Source of the DNA: Halichoerus grypus
Lineage: Eukaryota > Chordata > Mammalia > Carnivora > Phocidae
Direction of reading: 5' to 3'
DNA length: 64,000 nucleotides
Assembly (NCBI RefSeq): GCF_964656455.1
Contig: NC_135726.1
Coordinates: 5,714,001-5,778,000 of the forward strand
How positions within the stretch are numbered: the first letter of the stretch is position 1; each line of letters begins with the position of its first letter. Under the pieces are notes generated by a model that did not search any database, was not told the origin of the DNA, and saw nothing but the letters and a program-made list of their open reading frames with translations. The position numbers were made by a program, and so were the translations under genes. Positions 10,166 through 22,278 of this stretch are shown one piece after another.

Positions 10166-11555
10166 AGCATTTTTTATCTTTGCTGCAACACTCTGCAGTT
10201 ATCCCTGGCAGGATGGTGTATCCTTGGTCTCAGATGGGATCTCAATTCCTTCCAGAGTTGAGAGAATCACTCCTTCCAAAATGATCTGAATTTGGTGTTA
10301 TACATATCAGCTTTGGGTTTACGGGTTTTGCAAATTATTCTCAGTGCATCTTGACCTAAATTCTACAAATTTTCCTTGACTTAAAAAGAGGTTACACTAG
10401 ACATCCCACATAGCACAGACATTTTAGCAGAAGCCTAAGGAAGCCTCCTGCCTGTGTTTTAAGAGTGATTTTAATGGTAGTCTTTCAGACAGTGAAGTGT
10501 GGTGGTGACAAAAGTATTTGGGAGCAGGCAGCTCTTGGAGACACCTCATGTCTTAAATTTGGTAAAAGAAACATCACTATAGGATACAGAGCCACCACGT
10601 ATTCTGTAGGAAGCTTGGTCTTGCATCCCGATTCTCCATAACTGTAGGAAGGTGATTTTATGACAATAAAATGTGAGAATCTGTCCTCTTTCATAATGAG
10701 GATAATTCCATGTAATTCTCAATTCATTATAAGGAGGAACCCATGTCTGGTAACGCACAGGGCCTGGCCCTGAGTAGACACTCAGTGAAAGTTTACTTCC
10801 TTCCCATTCTCTCCTCTGGTCCACAGGAAGAAATGACACTCAGAGAGTCAGACCCTGAAATATTCCTCCGAGGTATGTTTAACACCAGAATTAGCAATTA
10901 TGCCTCCCTTAGAATGCCTTTCCAATGAGAATCTCATAGTATAAAAAGATTACATGCTTATAAAGGTAATTATTCTTTTTTATGCCTCATGGTTTTCTCC
11001 TAATAAATACCATGCACAATATAGATTCCCCAGGGATACGGTATCAGGCGGTGCCGGCACTGGGAAGGAGCCAGGAGGTGACCAGCAGGGAGCTGTGGTG
11101 GGTTTTCAGTCAGAAACAATAGAGCCTATGATTTTGAGAGTTCAAATAGAAGGAGTAGGGAATCAATTTCCATGCCCACTTTCAGTGCTAGGCATTCAAT
11201 GGAAACTTGTTGAATTGGGCTAAAGATGAGGGGGCTTCACAAGACGCATAATGGCAGTATCCTTACAAGGCAAACACTGATGGTTCTGGAGGGGTTTACA
11301 GTGTCAGTAATTAGGACCTCAAGTTGAGGCATTTAGCTGACAGAATTCTGAAATTCACTGTAGATCAAAGGACCCAAATACTAGTCTCTTTAAAAAGTGA
11401 AAGGAAAAATGACATTCAGTTTAGTTTATACAAACTATGTGGAGGTGAGGGGAATCCATGAAGAAATTAATTAGTTAAGAATTAATGAAGTGACTAGTTC
11501 AATCTCCCAGGATAAAGGGACACAAATCTGTAACCAAAATTAACTCCAAAATGAT
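10166..11555. other. unique sequence, no gene recognised
   Basis: A short sense MIR-like 3' end may lie at 10750-10795 ('gggcctggccctgagtagac'). Otherwise no repeat family or coding signal was recognised; frames of up to 97 codons on opposite strands overlap and look random. Confidence 0.5.
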
Positions 11556-11660
11556 TCGTGTTTTTCATTCATTACCCAACACATATTTATTGAGCACCTG
11601 CTACATTCCAGGCCCCATGCTATGACCTCAGATACATCCATGAAATAAATGGATACAGAT
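11556..11660 (-). mobile_element. L2 LINE 3' tail (antisense)
   Basis: 'ttcattcattacccaacaca', 'tatttattgagcacctgctac' and 'ccaggccccatgctatgacc' are the L2 3' end in reverse. Confidence 0.65.
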
Positions 11661-11959
11661 CTTATAGTTTTTAACCCTATAAAGGAAGCAAATTGGATCT
11701 CAAAATGCCCCTCTGTTCTCATATCTTCTTATCCTGCACCCACAGATCTGTAGTCCCATTTCCAGACTTGATTTGAGCTTTACCCTTCCACTTTTATTCC
11801 CAGTCTTATCTTGGAGGGTGGGGAAAGGAAAGAACCTATATGGACAGAATCAAAACCTTTCTTAGCAGCTCAGAGATAGAGGAGGAACTCATTCCAAACA
11901 TTTGTTTGTTTTAAAATATGCATAATACATAGAAATTTTACTATTACCCAGACTCCAGC

Positions 11960-12185
11960 TGGTATACCTCTTACTGCCTTTCATGAGTGATATCACCTAA
12001 TCCTCACTAGAAGCTGCAAATTAGGTGTTCTTTATATTGTTATCATTATTATTGTTACTATTAGAATAGTTATCCCTCTATGTATAGATGAGGAAATAGG
12101 CAGCGCATGATTGCAGCTTTTGCATTGTCATGGGCCTCAGAATTAGGGCATCTAGGTATTGAACTTGGCTGTCAACTACATTGTT
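11960..12185 (-). mobile_element. MIR SINE (antisense)
   Basis: Antisense MIR: 'cacctaatcctcactagaag', an AT-rich 'gttatcattattattgttac' at the variable site, then 'tagatgaggaaataggcagcg' and 'ggtattgaacttggctgtc'. Confidence 0.65.
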
Positions 12186-12189
12186 TCCA

Positions 12190-12720
12190 ATGCCAACCAT
12201 TCAAGCATTCTTATTTTTTCAATAAATATCTATTAAATGCCAAACACATTGTAGACTCTGGACATTTTCAAGATAGAGGTTGTCTTTTGACTTAAATTGT
12301 TGGTCCAGTAGCTTGGATAGCTGTGTGTATCTTTTCATTCTTTCACTCATCCTGCAAATAGCTACTGAATGCTCACTATGCCCTCCTAGAGCTGGGGATG
12401 AAACAGGGACCAAAATGAGTAAAGAGCCTACAGCCATGGAGCATGCATTCTAGAGGAGGAGATGGCAAATAAACAACTTTTATATATTCCCTATGTCAGA
12501 ATGTGATAAGCACTATGAAGAAGTAAAGCATGGGAAGGGGTCAGAGAGTGATGGGATGCTAGTTTATACAAGAACACCTCTGTACAAAGGGGACATTTCA
12601 GCCAATACTAATTAAAAGAAGGAACGAGCCATGAGGATATGGAGGGGGTGCATTCCAAGTGGTGAGAACAGCACATGGAAAGACCCAGAGGTGGACTGGA
12701 GCCTGGTGTGCTCTAGGACT
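12190..12720 (-). mobile_element. L2 LINE 3' region (antisense)
   Basis: Ordered antisense L2 words: 'caataaatatctattaaatg', 'gctggggatgaaacagggac', 'catggagcatgcattctaga', 'gtgataagcactatgaagaag', 'ggggacatttcagcc' and 'aacagcacatggaaagaccc'. Confidence 0.75.
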
Positions 12721-15500
12721 AGCATGGAGTCTGGGGCAGCTGGAATCCCATAATCATCTGTTTAAATGAAATCTACCAATGTCAAGGTGCTGGTTATTTT
12801 TCACATGGTTGCACCAAGGATGCCCAGCTTTATACATGCTATCTTAGAGCAGCAGTTCATGTACCACGGCAGAGCACAGGAGGCAATTACTTTTCCTCAA
12901 AAAGTCAGTAAGCTGCTTTCATCACTCCACAACAATGGCTGAATAATGAAGAGAGTGCCCACCCAAACCACCCAGACCATCCCCAAGAGTGAGAGCCTAC
13001 TGATTGGAAAGACATTTATAAACAGATGCAGAGAGAATGGAGCCCCCTCCCTCTTCCTCCAACTTAGCAGGTCTTTGCTTTTGGCCCCCAGGGCTTTTCA
13101 GAGAATTCCCCCCCGCAAGTCCAACCAGCCTACTGTTTGGCCAGAGGACTTTAATTTGGCCAGAGGACATGGAAGAAGTGACCCAGCCAGGAACATGGCC
13201 ATTGCTGAGAGCCCAAGAAAGAGAGAGCTGCAGATAAAAGAAGCAAAGCTCAGAGTTTGTCTTCTAATTAGTGGAAAGTTAAAGTTGGTTTGAATCATTA
13301 GAATTATTGACTTAGGGGTTTATTAAATAACATCCTCTCACATATATATTCTATTAATACTCTTTGGTAGTTCCAGTTAGCTTCAGCGCTTGAGAATTGT
13401 GTGCATTAAGAGATAATATTTTAGAAAAGTAATGGGTAAATTTTGTGCCAAAAAGTACAAGCTTGAATAATTCCCTTTTCATGAAATGTAGATAACAATT
13501 TAGAGGTAATCAATTCTAACAGCACAGAACTCAGAAATCCTGAGAACGTGAGTATCTTTGGAGCAGAAAGAGAAGCTTGGTGATCGCTGTATTCAAACCC
13601 CTCATTCTGCCCTGGGAGAAAACAGAGGGATGTGGGTGAAGGCCAAGGTGCAGGTCACTGGGGGACAAAAGGGAACACACCACTTCTTGCGTGTTCTTGT
13701 TGTCCAGTTGCTTCCCTTCCCGCTGCTGACTTGTGGTTTCACTTTGCAACTTCCCTTAACATACTCTGTAAAAAATTCACCGAGCCTGTCAAGTGCTTAA
13801 ATTGCCATTTCTCTTTGTCTTTTAGCTTTTGTGCCCTTAATGCCTAGCTTGCCTCACCTGTGAGAACTCATTGTCAACAGAAGGCATTTTTCTTATAATC
13901 TAAAATTACTATATTTTGATATTTTCCTACCAGGATTTATATATATAATATACGAGATATATATATATATCAAATAAACCAGGGGGAAAACTTTTAGGCA
14001 TCGCTCCAAATTTCACAGCTTTGAAGCATTCTCATTTTTCCCCCTCAAAAATATGTCACATTCTACTCCTGACAATGCAGCATGGAGAAATGCTAACTTG
14101 AACAAATGGAAGTTATTGAGACATGAAACGGGTGAAGAATAAAATATTTTTTGAAAGTTTGTGTGGCTTTTAATCATGCCTAAATCACAATCGCTAACTC
14201 CCAGTTTGTGGTTAACCTTCTCGTAAGCTTACCCAGCATATTCACAATGCAATGCCATGTGGTGGAAGCAACTGACCCCAGATAACTTATCAAGGAGAAG
14301 TCTCCTGGGTGGAAAGAATATGACACCATGATAAAAATACATTTTTCCACTTAGTCTATATTGTATAAAAGCATTAAAAAATGGTGACTCTTAGAGTGGA
14401 TTAATGGACAGTATACCAAATGATCGTGATGTGACCACTTTCTAAATCCAATGTCCCTTCCCACCTCCCAGAAGATAAGAATTCAACTCTCCCCCTTTTG
14501 AGAACTGGCTGGGCAGAGAATGAAAGCCAATTGCCAACTGCCAATCCCATTGTATCTCAATCTGTGTTACTGCCAGAGTTGTCCTGCCCTCCTTCCCGTC
14601 ACCCACTTACCAATGATGAGCTGTGCACTTGCATCTAACACAAATGCTCCTATGCTTAGAACAGCCCTGAAATAGGTGCTCTGGGCAAGATTTTTGTTCC
14701 AGAAAAAAACCCCATGCTTGGGAGGATTGTGTAATAAAAGGGCTTTTCAAAAGAAAGGATTAGAGCAGACCACTCTTGTCAAATTTGTAACCACATAATC
14801 AATGCAAATGATAATAATTGTAATTGACTTTTTTTTTTAACTGGCATGTTTGAAAAGACATGATAGATTTTTTTTTCAGAAATTCTTAATTAAAAGTACA
14901 ATAAATACAGGACTTCACCTTTAAAAAGGTGAGGGCAGCTTGTTGGAAGTGTTCTAAGGAAAGGCTGAGACTTCTGAATTATGGAAACAGAGGCACAATG
15001 CAGCAAGATGAAGGAAATCACCCAGTAAGCACTTCTAAGGGGGTGGATTTGGCCAAGGCACTTGTGGTGGACTGCACATAGACCATTCTGGATTCCTCTG
15101 AGGCTTGGTGCATTCAGCTGTGTTAATATACTTTCATTCAGCTGCTGCTTCTTGGTGGTGCAAGCAATAAATGTTCTGGGGGAATACTGCATATAGACCA
15201 AAATAATTTTTATGCTACTGATATTCCCATATTTAATCAATTGCCTATGAGCTCATCTGCACTATAAAAACATTCCGTGTAGTAGATCAGATTTTATTTA
15301 GATTAAGACCATAATACATGGTCCCTGCATAGATAGATCATGATCTTCCTTGAAATGAGTACAATATTTCATTGCCTTGGTTTGGATTCCCCCAAAAGCA
15401 GAACCTGAGACAAGGACTTTGGCACAGGTAATATATTTGGGAATTTGTTTCAAGAAGCACAAGTGAGGAAGTATAAAAATGAGGCAGAAAAAGAAGATAC
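12721..15500. other. 2.8-kb repeat-poor unique stretch
   Basis: No gene or confident repeat. The 115-codon frame at 12946-13293 overlaps two other frames and resembles nothing I know. An (AT)n patch lies at 13938-13972. 14740-14890 is AT-rich with TAATTGTAATTGAC words of homeodomain-site type. 15380-15470 may be an old LTR fragment ('agcagaacctgagacaagga'). Confidence 0.5.
13938..13972. repeat. AT microsatellite, interrupted
   Basis: Alternating A/T with one 'cgag' interruption. Confidence 0.85.
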
Positions 15501-15516
15501 AAATAAAGCTTCTACA

Positions 15517-15911
15517 GGGGCACCTGGGTGGCTCAGTCATTAAGCATCCGCCTTCGGCTTGGGCCATGATCCCAGGGTCCTGGGATCAAGCCCCACATCA
15601 GGCTCTCTGCTCCCTGGGGAGCCTGCTTCTCCCTCTCCCACTCCCCCTGCTTGAGCTCTCTCTCTCTCTCTCATTCTGTCAAATAAATAAATAAAATCTT
15701 TTTTTTTAATAACTATTTTAAGATTTTATTTATTTGTGAGAGAGAGAATGAGAGACAGAGAGCATGAGAGGGAAGAGGGTCAGAGGGAGAAGCAGACTCC
15801 CTGCTGAGCAGGGAGCCCGATGTGGGACTCGATCCCGGGACTCCAGGATCATGACCTGAGCCGAAGGCAGTCGCCCAACCAACTGAGCCACCCAGGCACC
15901 CTAAAATCTTT

Positions 15912-15960
<49 letters not shown>

Positions 15961-15964
15961 AATA
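15517..15964 (+). mobile_element. Can-SINE interrupted in its tail by an inverted Can-SINE
   Basis: Head 'ggggcacctgggtggctcag' at 15517, full body to the AATAAA tail near 15697, then an antisense SINE, then the host tail expanded to (AATA)n. The 16-bp TSD 'aaataaagcttctaca' is perfect at 15501-15516 and 15965-15980. Confidence 0.95.
15713..15901 (-). mobile_element. Can-SINE inserted antisense in another SINE's tail
   Basis: 'aagattttatttatttgtga', GA-rich part, 'cctgctgagcagggagcccg' and head complement 'actgagccacccaggcaccc'. An 11-bp TSD, 'taaaatctttt', lies at 15692-15702 and 15902-15912. Forms a ~185-bp inverted repeat with the host SINE. Confidence 0.93.
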
Positions 15965-15969
15965 AAATA
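15914..15969. repeat. (AATA)n microsatellite
   Basis: About 13 tandem AATA units ending in AAATA variants, an expansion of the host SINE's AATAAA tail. Confidence 0.95.
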
Positions 15970-15980
15970 AAGCTTCTACA

Positions 15981-17671
15981 ATGATCAGGTTCATGCTGTG
16001 GGCAACTGGGGCCCAAACCCAATGGGGACCCTGTGCAAAACCATGTAGCATATGACTCAGAATTCTCTCATAGGAGGATGGGGAAGCTGGGACATTTAGC
16101 ACAGACTCCCATCTGTTGAGAGTGACCCCAGAGAGTTAACTTCCCATTTCCAGGACTCACCTGCTTGTTGCTTAGCAGCAATTGCTTCTCAGCAATGCTG
16201 AGAAGGCCCTTAGAGAGAGAAGAGAGACAGAGACATCTGAGGTGCTACAAACTGTCTATCTCATGTAGGTGAACTTAGGTGGGCCAATGGGCTACAAGGA
16301 AGAGAAGCACAGTGACTGTTGCATGCATTAAGGAGAGACCAGCAGGGGTTTCACAGGCTTATTCGAGGGTAAGAAGAACTGAAAAGAATTGAGCTGTGCC
16401 AATTCGAGTGATTGTCACACCCTAGGCTACCATGCCTAAATTTCAATGATCAGTTAATGCTTATTGGGTTAATCATGACTACCTTTTGATAAAACAAAAC
16501 TATCCCAAAGCCTACCACACTCATAGTTCATTTATAAGAAAGTGTACAAGTCTACTCTCGCTGTTGCTGAAAGAGCCCTATGTGGTTCTTGAAGCACAGG
16601 TGGCCATGTTCTGTACCACATGATCCCTCCACTGCACACTGCTGAGTGGCTCACAGTGGCCATGTAACCTAAGAGCAGCCCTTCTGTAGGCTGTCCAATA
16701 GTATAAAGGCTCTACCCAATCAGATTCTCCCCAGAAACTTAGGCAAAAGTGAAAATATTGCTCTGCTGAAAGAAACACAGAGCAAAGCAAACAGAATGTT
16801 ATCAACCATCCTCTCGGCCAAGTGGTAACATTAATACCCAGTCACAGCTCTAGCTGGGAATATAACTCTCCCTCCATTTCCTCAACCAACTTCCCATCTT
16901 TGGGAGGTCTGGATGTCCAGTTATTCCCAAGTTCCCTAAGATTCTCATTGCCCTTATTTCTCAGATCCCCGCTACTTCAATATAATCTGAGATGTCCCTT
17001 TTTTTCCTTGCAGTTCAAAGAGCTAGGTTCACATGTGCCAGGAGAGTATTTTACCAACTCCCCGGTTTTGTCCAGTTCTTTTCTCATTTGGTACAAGGAA
17101 AATGCCCCTTGGGATCTATGCACTCAGTGCTGGGGTCTCTGCACCCATAAGACCATTGCTTTGGTTATGCATCCAGTCTTTCTTGCCTTTGCCAGACTAG
17201 AGGGTCATCAACAAAGAAGGGTATCATCTCCAATCAGCCCAAAAGGCAAAGCCATTACCTAGGCATTCACACACCTGCCAGAGAGATTTCCAGTCCCAAG
17301 ATGGATTGATAGTGACATTTTAAGAAGCTAAGGCATTACCAAAGCTTACATTTCCAAGCTACAATAGTCAAATTGCTTCCACCTGATCAATTACCTAGAA
17401 ATTGAGCTTTAAACCAAAAGCTAAGTTATTCTGGAAGCCCTCCGGGCAACGCAACTAACTCTTGCAATTAAATGTTGACATAATTCTTTCAGAGCTACAG
17501 ACTTGCTTTTGCTTCAAGGCTTCCTTCCAGGCATGTGAAAGCTGCCCAATCCTCAGGTAAACATTCTTTGAAAACCTCTGAGCAAATGGCAAAGGTCTTT
17601 GGGTTTGGGGGCTTGGCGGAGAACTTCAAAAATCAAAAAAACTGTTCAGATACAAATGAAGATGGCTGTGG
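15981..17671. other. unique sequence with a short perfect palindrome
   Basis: No gene recognised. The 146-codon frame at 16822-17262 has no domain and is Ser/Pro/Leu-rich, as pyrimidine-rich DNA would give. Its DNA ('aacttcccatctttgggagg') may be an old LTR or LINE relic. A perfect inverted repeat lies at 16185-16205. Confidence 0.5.
16185..16205. repeat. perfect 21-nt palindrome
   Basis: Arms CTTCTCAGCA and TGCTGAGAAG around a single central A; all ten base pairs match. Confidence 0.95.
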
Positions 17672-18080
17672 TTATTTATTCAAGTGTCTGTAAAGTGCCT
17701 GCTGCAAGCCAACCTTGAGCAAAAATACAGGGGCACTGAGAGGAGTAAAAAGTAGGCCCTGTCTTAGAGGAGTCTGAGTAGGTAGAGCAATAGACTGGAA
17801 AGTAGATGCACTACAACAGAACATGAAAATACTCTGACCCCGGTATGAACTAAGAACTGTGTGGGAATCAAGGACAGAATGACTAAGTCCCAGAGAGTTG
17901 GCAGGGCTAGGGAGAAGGGGAAGTGCCACTGTTCCATGGATCCTGATGGATGAGTAGGATGAGTTAGGGAAAGAAGGAAGAATTAAAGGTTGGTCCTTCA
18001 ATGAAGATAATGGGCCAAAAAATGTTACAAGTGGGGCTAGAGTAGTTAGAGAAGACCAAAATCTCTGCCCTCATAAAGTT
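17672..18080 (-). mobile_element. L2 LINE 3' region (antisense), diverged
   Basis: 'ttatttattcaagtgtctgt', 'aaagtgcctgctgcaagcca', 'gtaggccctgtcttagagga' and similar are worn antisense L2; the copy becomes unclear after about 17850. Confidence 0.5.
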
Positions 18081-18274
18081 TATGGAAAGCACATTAACAG
18101 TGGCAAGGGGATGGTCACACATTGGTGAGAGTTGTTTCAGCTGCCATTCTGAACATCAGATAATTTTCAGTTCTAATAGGAGCTCACAAGAGCAGGAACT
18201 TTTGGTATTGCTGCCCTCAGGTACTGCTCATATCAGAATGGTCCTCTTGAGGAGAGAGGAATGCTAACTCTAGC

Positions 18275-18450
18275 TACTCTCTAATATTCCCTGCTTGACA
18301 CTGTGCTGAGCACATAATAAGCACTGTGTCATTTAATGTCCCCCACATTCCAAAAATCCCCATTTGCAGAAGGGGAAACTGAGCTAAAAGGGAGTAAGCA
18401 CTTGGGGCAAGGAATTGCTATACTATCCAGCTGCCCAATCATCTCGGTTG
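18275..18450 (-). mobile_element. MIR SINE (antisense)
   Basis: 'cactgtgctgagcacataat', 'gtcatttaatgtcccccaca' and 'ccatttgcagaaggggaaac' in antisense MIR order. Confidence 0.7.
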
Positions 18451-18479
18451 CCAGGCAGGCTAAAGGAGAGTACATGGGA

Positions 18480-18545
18480 AAGACCTAACACAGTGCCTGG
18501 TTTGTGGTAAGTGATCAACAAATGATGGCTATCATTAGTATTATT
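18480..18545 (+). mobile_element. MIR/L2 3' end fragment (sense)
   Basis: 'gacctaacacagtgcctggt' and 'gtaagtgatcaacaaatgat' match the shared MIR/L2 3' terminus. Confidence 0.6.
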
Positions 18546-18954
18546 ACTAGAGTAGTCCAAATCCATGAGGCTTTATTTATCCCTCTATCAGAAGGATATC
18601 AGTTTTCACTTGCCCTTCTTGGGAGCATGGGCTCCCTTTCCTCTTTCCCCCATTTTGGGGGGGGAAATGGGGGCTATATCTAATTGACAAGCAGTACTTC
18701 TACATCTAAGCAATAAGTTCTTGGGCAACCTACCCTAGCAACAAAGGAAAGTATGCAACCTTCACAAGCTGCCTCATCAAAAACCTTTCCTCGACAGAAC
18801 TTAAACATAGAACATTTTAAACTAAGTTTGTGAACATAATTAAACTTGAAAACTCCACTAGCTTTACTGCCTCCAAGCCTTTAGTCAAGCTGCTTTCCCC
18901 CCGCAAGAATGCTCTAGACTTCTCTTCTGCCCAAGGCAGAGGCAACCCAACTTG
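18546..18954. other. unique sequence
   Basis: Nothing recognised except a G run near 18656-18664 and a C run near 18897. Confidence 0.5.
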
Positions 18955-19129
18955 TAAAGTCTTCCCAGCCCATCTCTGAGCTCCAGCTATAAAGTCTTCC
19001 CAGCCCATCTCTGAGCTCCAGCTATAAAGTCTTCCCAGCCCATCTCTAAGCTCTGACTATAAAGTCTTCCCAGCCCGTCTCTAAGCTCTGACTATAAAGT
19101 CTTCCCAGCCCATCTCTGAGCTCTGACTG
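18955..19129. repeat. 35-bp minisatellite, five tandem units
   Basis: Units start at 18955, 18990, 19025, 19060 and 19095, all exactly 35 bp, beginning 'taaagtcttcccagcc'. Units 1-2 share 'tgagctccagcta', units 3-4 share 'taagctctgacta', unit 5 has 'tgagctctgactg'. There are no insertions or deletions between units. The period is not a multiple of three, so no continuous coding repeat. Confidence 0.97.
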
Positions 19130-21284
19130 CAATTTCAAAGACTCCCCATATTTTCTTCATTGTACTCATGTCACTACCATGATTCCTACCACAATTTTGG
19201 CATGCAGTATATTTAACAAGGCATTTAATCAGAACCAATGCCTAAACACCCAATAAGGCCCTAGAATACCCACACTACCTAACGGTCAACCCTGCCACAA
19301 TGGATTTCCGGTGAGTTTTGGTTTGCGTTTGGGTTGGTTTTGCCCCCACAGACTGAAGTCAAAGATTTTATTCATATTAATCACCAGTAAATGTCAGATG
19401 AATGAATGAATGAGTGAATGGATTAACAATGGACTAAATAAACGAATGGATGGTGCACAAGAATGAGAAAATAGTAATAAGAAAATAGAAGGAAAGAACC
19501 TAGAATCTAAGTTTTAAAAGATTTCAGAAAATTGGAAACCCCATCAGAAATAACCAACCTGAGAAAATACGGTTACAAGAAAAACTATTATTTGAACAAG
19601 ATTACTTCCTTAGAGACTTCAAATTAATCCTTCTGCACACTCCCTTCTCTAATCTTCCCAAACACAACTTGCTTAAGCAGTTTTCTTTGTTATTCCCTGG
19701 TCTTCTCTCAATGCAATCACTGCCATCTAACAAGAGGGTCAGAAAGAAGGCTTGTAAATGCTCTGCCCCCTGAGCCATCATTTGGGGCTGAATGCACAGG
19801 CCACATTCCCTGTAGGCCTTGTGGGTAAGCCTCAAGCATCAGAAAAAGGGGGAAAGCACAGGAGGGCTGCAGCCAATGACTAATTGTTTCTATAGTCCAG
19901 AGAGGACCAACTGGATTTGAAACAAGGAGAACGCTGCATATGTTATCAGGTCTGTCCATGCCAACATGTGTGCATGCCTGTGTACGTATGGGTACATGCA
20001 CCCCCCCCCATACACACACGGGCCACTTCGAACAAATTTGTTTTTCATGATTATAGTAATAAGGACTTTGAAAACTACTGCATTGGTTTGAGTTTCCCCT
20101 TAAAATACATGATTGCTCTCTCAAAACATAATTTCAGTTACAGAAACCCAATAATGAGCCAAAAATACCCTCCCTCCCATGCACTCTTGGCTCACAAAGT
20201 ACCCACTGATTGTGACAAGCACTAGTTGAGGTTTGGGGCTTTTTGTATTATTAATAAAAGGATACAAATAAAATGAGTTGGTTTTTAGAGATCATTATCG
20301 AGTCTAGATAGCAAAGGTCTGTGGAAGCTGTTTTGCATTTTGCCATATCATCATCACAAGAAAACGTAGAGCTGCTTAGAAACCTAAATAAATTAATAAA
20401 TAAAGCAAATGATAACAATATTGATCCAGCAACCCTGAATAGAGAATAGCCTACTGCCTCCCTTTGTGCAAAAGCCTTGTCTCTGCCTGATAATGCTTAG
20501 CAATAGTCAAAGTAAAATGTATGTTTCATGGCAATTCTCAAGAACCCTAAACAATACCACAAGAAACTTACCTCTTTTCCAGAAAATAGGAAGGTTAGAA
20601 AGGCCAATTCAACAACTGGCTTCTTTAATATGGCAACTGAGATTAATTCAAAAGAATAATTTTCCTTGGTGATCTTCATCCAATCATTCATTCAACAATC
20701 ACTTGTTCATTATTCAGCAATGATTTCAATAAGAGTCCAAGTATATTTGAAAACAAGCAAGAAGAAGCAGGGAATGTTACAATTTATGTTTTAGAACCCT
20801 GGGGCAGAAATAGACATAAAAGTGTTTTGCAGAATGCTAAATGAGAATCAAATAAGGCATTAAAATTACTGTAACCTACATTCAATGTTGAGGAGTGTCA
20901 CACCCTATTTCTGTGCAATGAACTACAGAGGACAGCAGAAAGACCTACAGTCTTAAGCTGCCATCCCATTAGCTATGAAGCCACCAAACGCTTAAGCACT
21001 AGGATTCTGTGAAGAATCATAGAACACTTAGCCTAAAGGGGACCTAAGAGGTGATCTAATTCAGTAATTCACAACATTTCCTGGTTAACGATTACATAAA
21101 AGAAATATTTCACGGAACTTCAACATAGGAAAAGGATGAAAGAGGAGTGTTCCTGGTTGAAGGGAGGATGAGGTACCCAAGACTCCACCAGACCCTCTTC
21201 TCTTAAGGCTTGGACAGCTTCTGAGGTGGACCCACAAAATCAAGGTCTCTAAGGAATATGGCTTAAAGACCACTAATCAAAGGC
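19130..21284. other. unique sequence, no gene recognised
   Basis: A GAATGAAT-rich patch at 19396-19450, a C run at 20001-20009 and AAATAAATTAATAAATAAA near 20383. The 135-codon minus-strand frame (19717-20124) has no recognisable domain. Confidence 0.5.
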
Positions 21285-21400
21285 ACACCCCTTTATCAGA
21301 TGGCAAAACTGATATCAGAGAGAATCAATCTTGCCCAAGGTAACAACACTAAGTTAGGGATATATTTGGCATTAGACTCAAAGTCTATTTCTACCATTAT
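21285..21400 (-). mobile_element. MIR-like fragment (antisense)
   Basis: 'tatcagatggcaaaactgat' followed by 'cttgcccaaggtaacaacac' is the MIR core in reverse. 21015-21060 ('acttagcctaaaggggacct') may belong to the same old element. Confidence 0.5.
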
Positions 21401-22069
21401 TGCACACCATCATTTGGTTAGGAAGAATGTTTTTGGAGGGAGATAAGGATTGTTTTGGATGGCTTGAATTCAAGGTGATGGTGAAACATCTATGCAGTGG
21501 TATCTAAGAAGTAGTTAAATACACAGGTCTGGACCTCAGCATGGGAATAGCACCAAATTCTTAAATTTAGGTGTTGTCATCACAGAGAGGATAGATGATG
21601 TCCAAAGAGAGGGCAGAAAGCCCCTAATTAGGGGGTAGGAAGAAGAGCCAGGTAAGAGATGTTTGGAGAGGTAAAAGAAAAACAAGGACAACAACAGATC
21701 TGATTTTTTTTTTTATATGGAGTGATATATTAACTTTGAACTATGTCAAAATAAAATATCTGTGGGGAGACTGAACTGGAGCTACAAACTATTTGTTTCT
21801 TCTGCCAGTCTCTTCCTTCAACACCGATAGCCCCTTCTGATTTTTGCCTTCTCACAAAACCTGCTCCCCTGGCCCCATGAGGAGGAAACGATATATGGAA
21901 GCCAAAATATACTGTTCCCAAGAGTTCATTGTCAAACAATCAGGAATTTTGTGAACCAATTGTTATAAACATAGATGTTATTAAAAATAAATGATATGCA
22001 CTATGGTTGAATAAGTTCTCTTAAAAGCAAAGAAAGTAATCAAAATTTATAATTTCTTAATTATTTTAC
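21401..22069. other. unique sequence
   Basis: Only a T run at 21704-21713 stands out. Confidence 0.5.
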
Positions 22070-22085
22070 TATGATCTATGCTCTT

Positions 22086-22278
22086 TTTTAAAGATTTTAT
22101 TTATTTATTTGAGAGACAGCTCGAGAGAGAGAGCACGAGCAGGGGGTAGGGCAGAGGCAGAGGGAGAAGCAGACTCCCCAATGAGCAGGGAGGCCGATGC
22201 GGGACTCCATCCCAAGACCCTGGGATCATGACCTGAGCAGAAGGCAGACACTTAACTGACTGAGCCACCCAGTCGCCC
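22086..22278 (-). mobile_element. Can-SINE (minus strand)
   Basis: 'aaagattttatttatttatt' tail side, GA-rich part, 'gggatcatgacctgagcaga', head 'gagccacccagtcgcc'. TSD 'tatgatctatgctctt' (22070-22085) and 'tataatctatgctctt' (22279-22294), one mismatch. Confidence 0.96.

Noticed and set aside
16822..17262. 146-codon plus-strand open frame
   Set aside because: Ser/Pro/Leu-rich from pyrimidine-rich DNA; no recognisable motif, no splice or promoter context; repeat-like wording underneath.
18955..19129. CRISPR-like array
   Set aside because: Units are head-to-tail with no spacers; it is a minisatellite in a mammalian genome.
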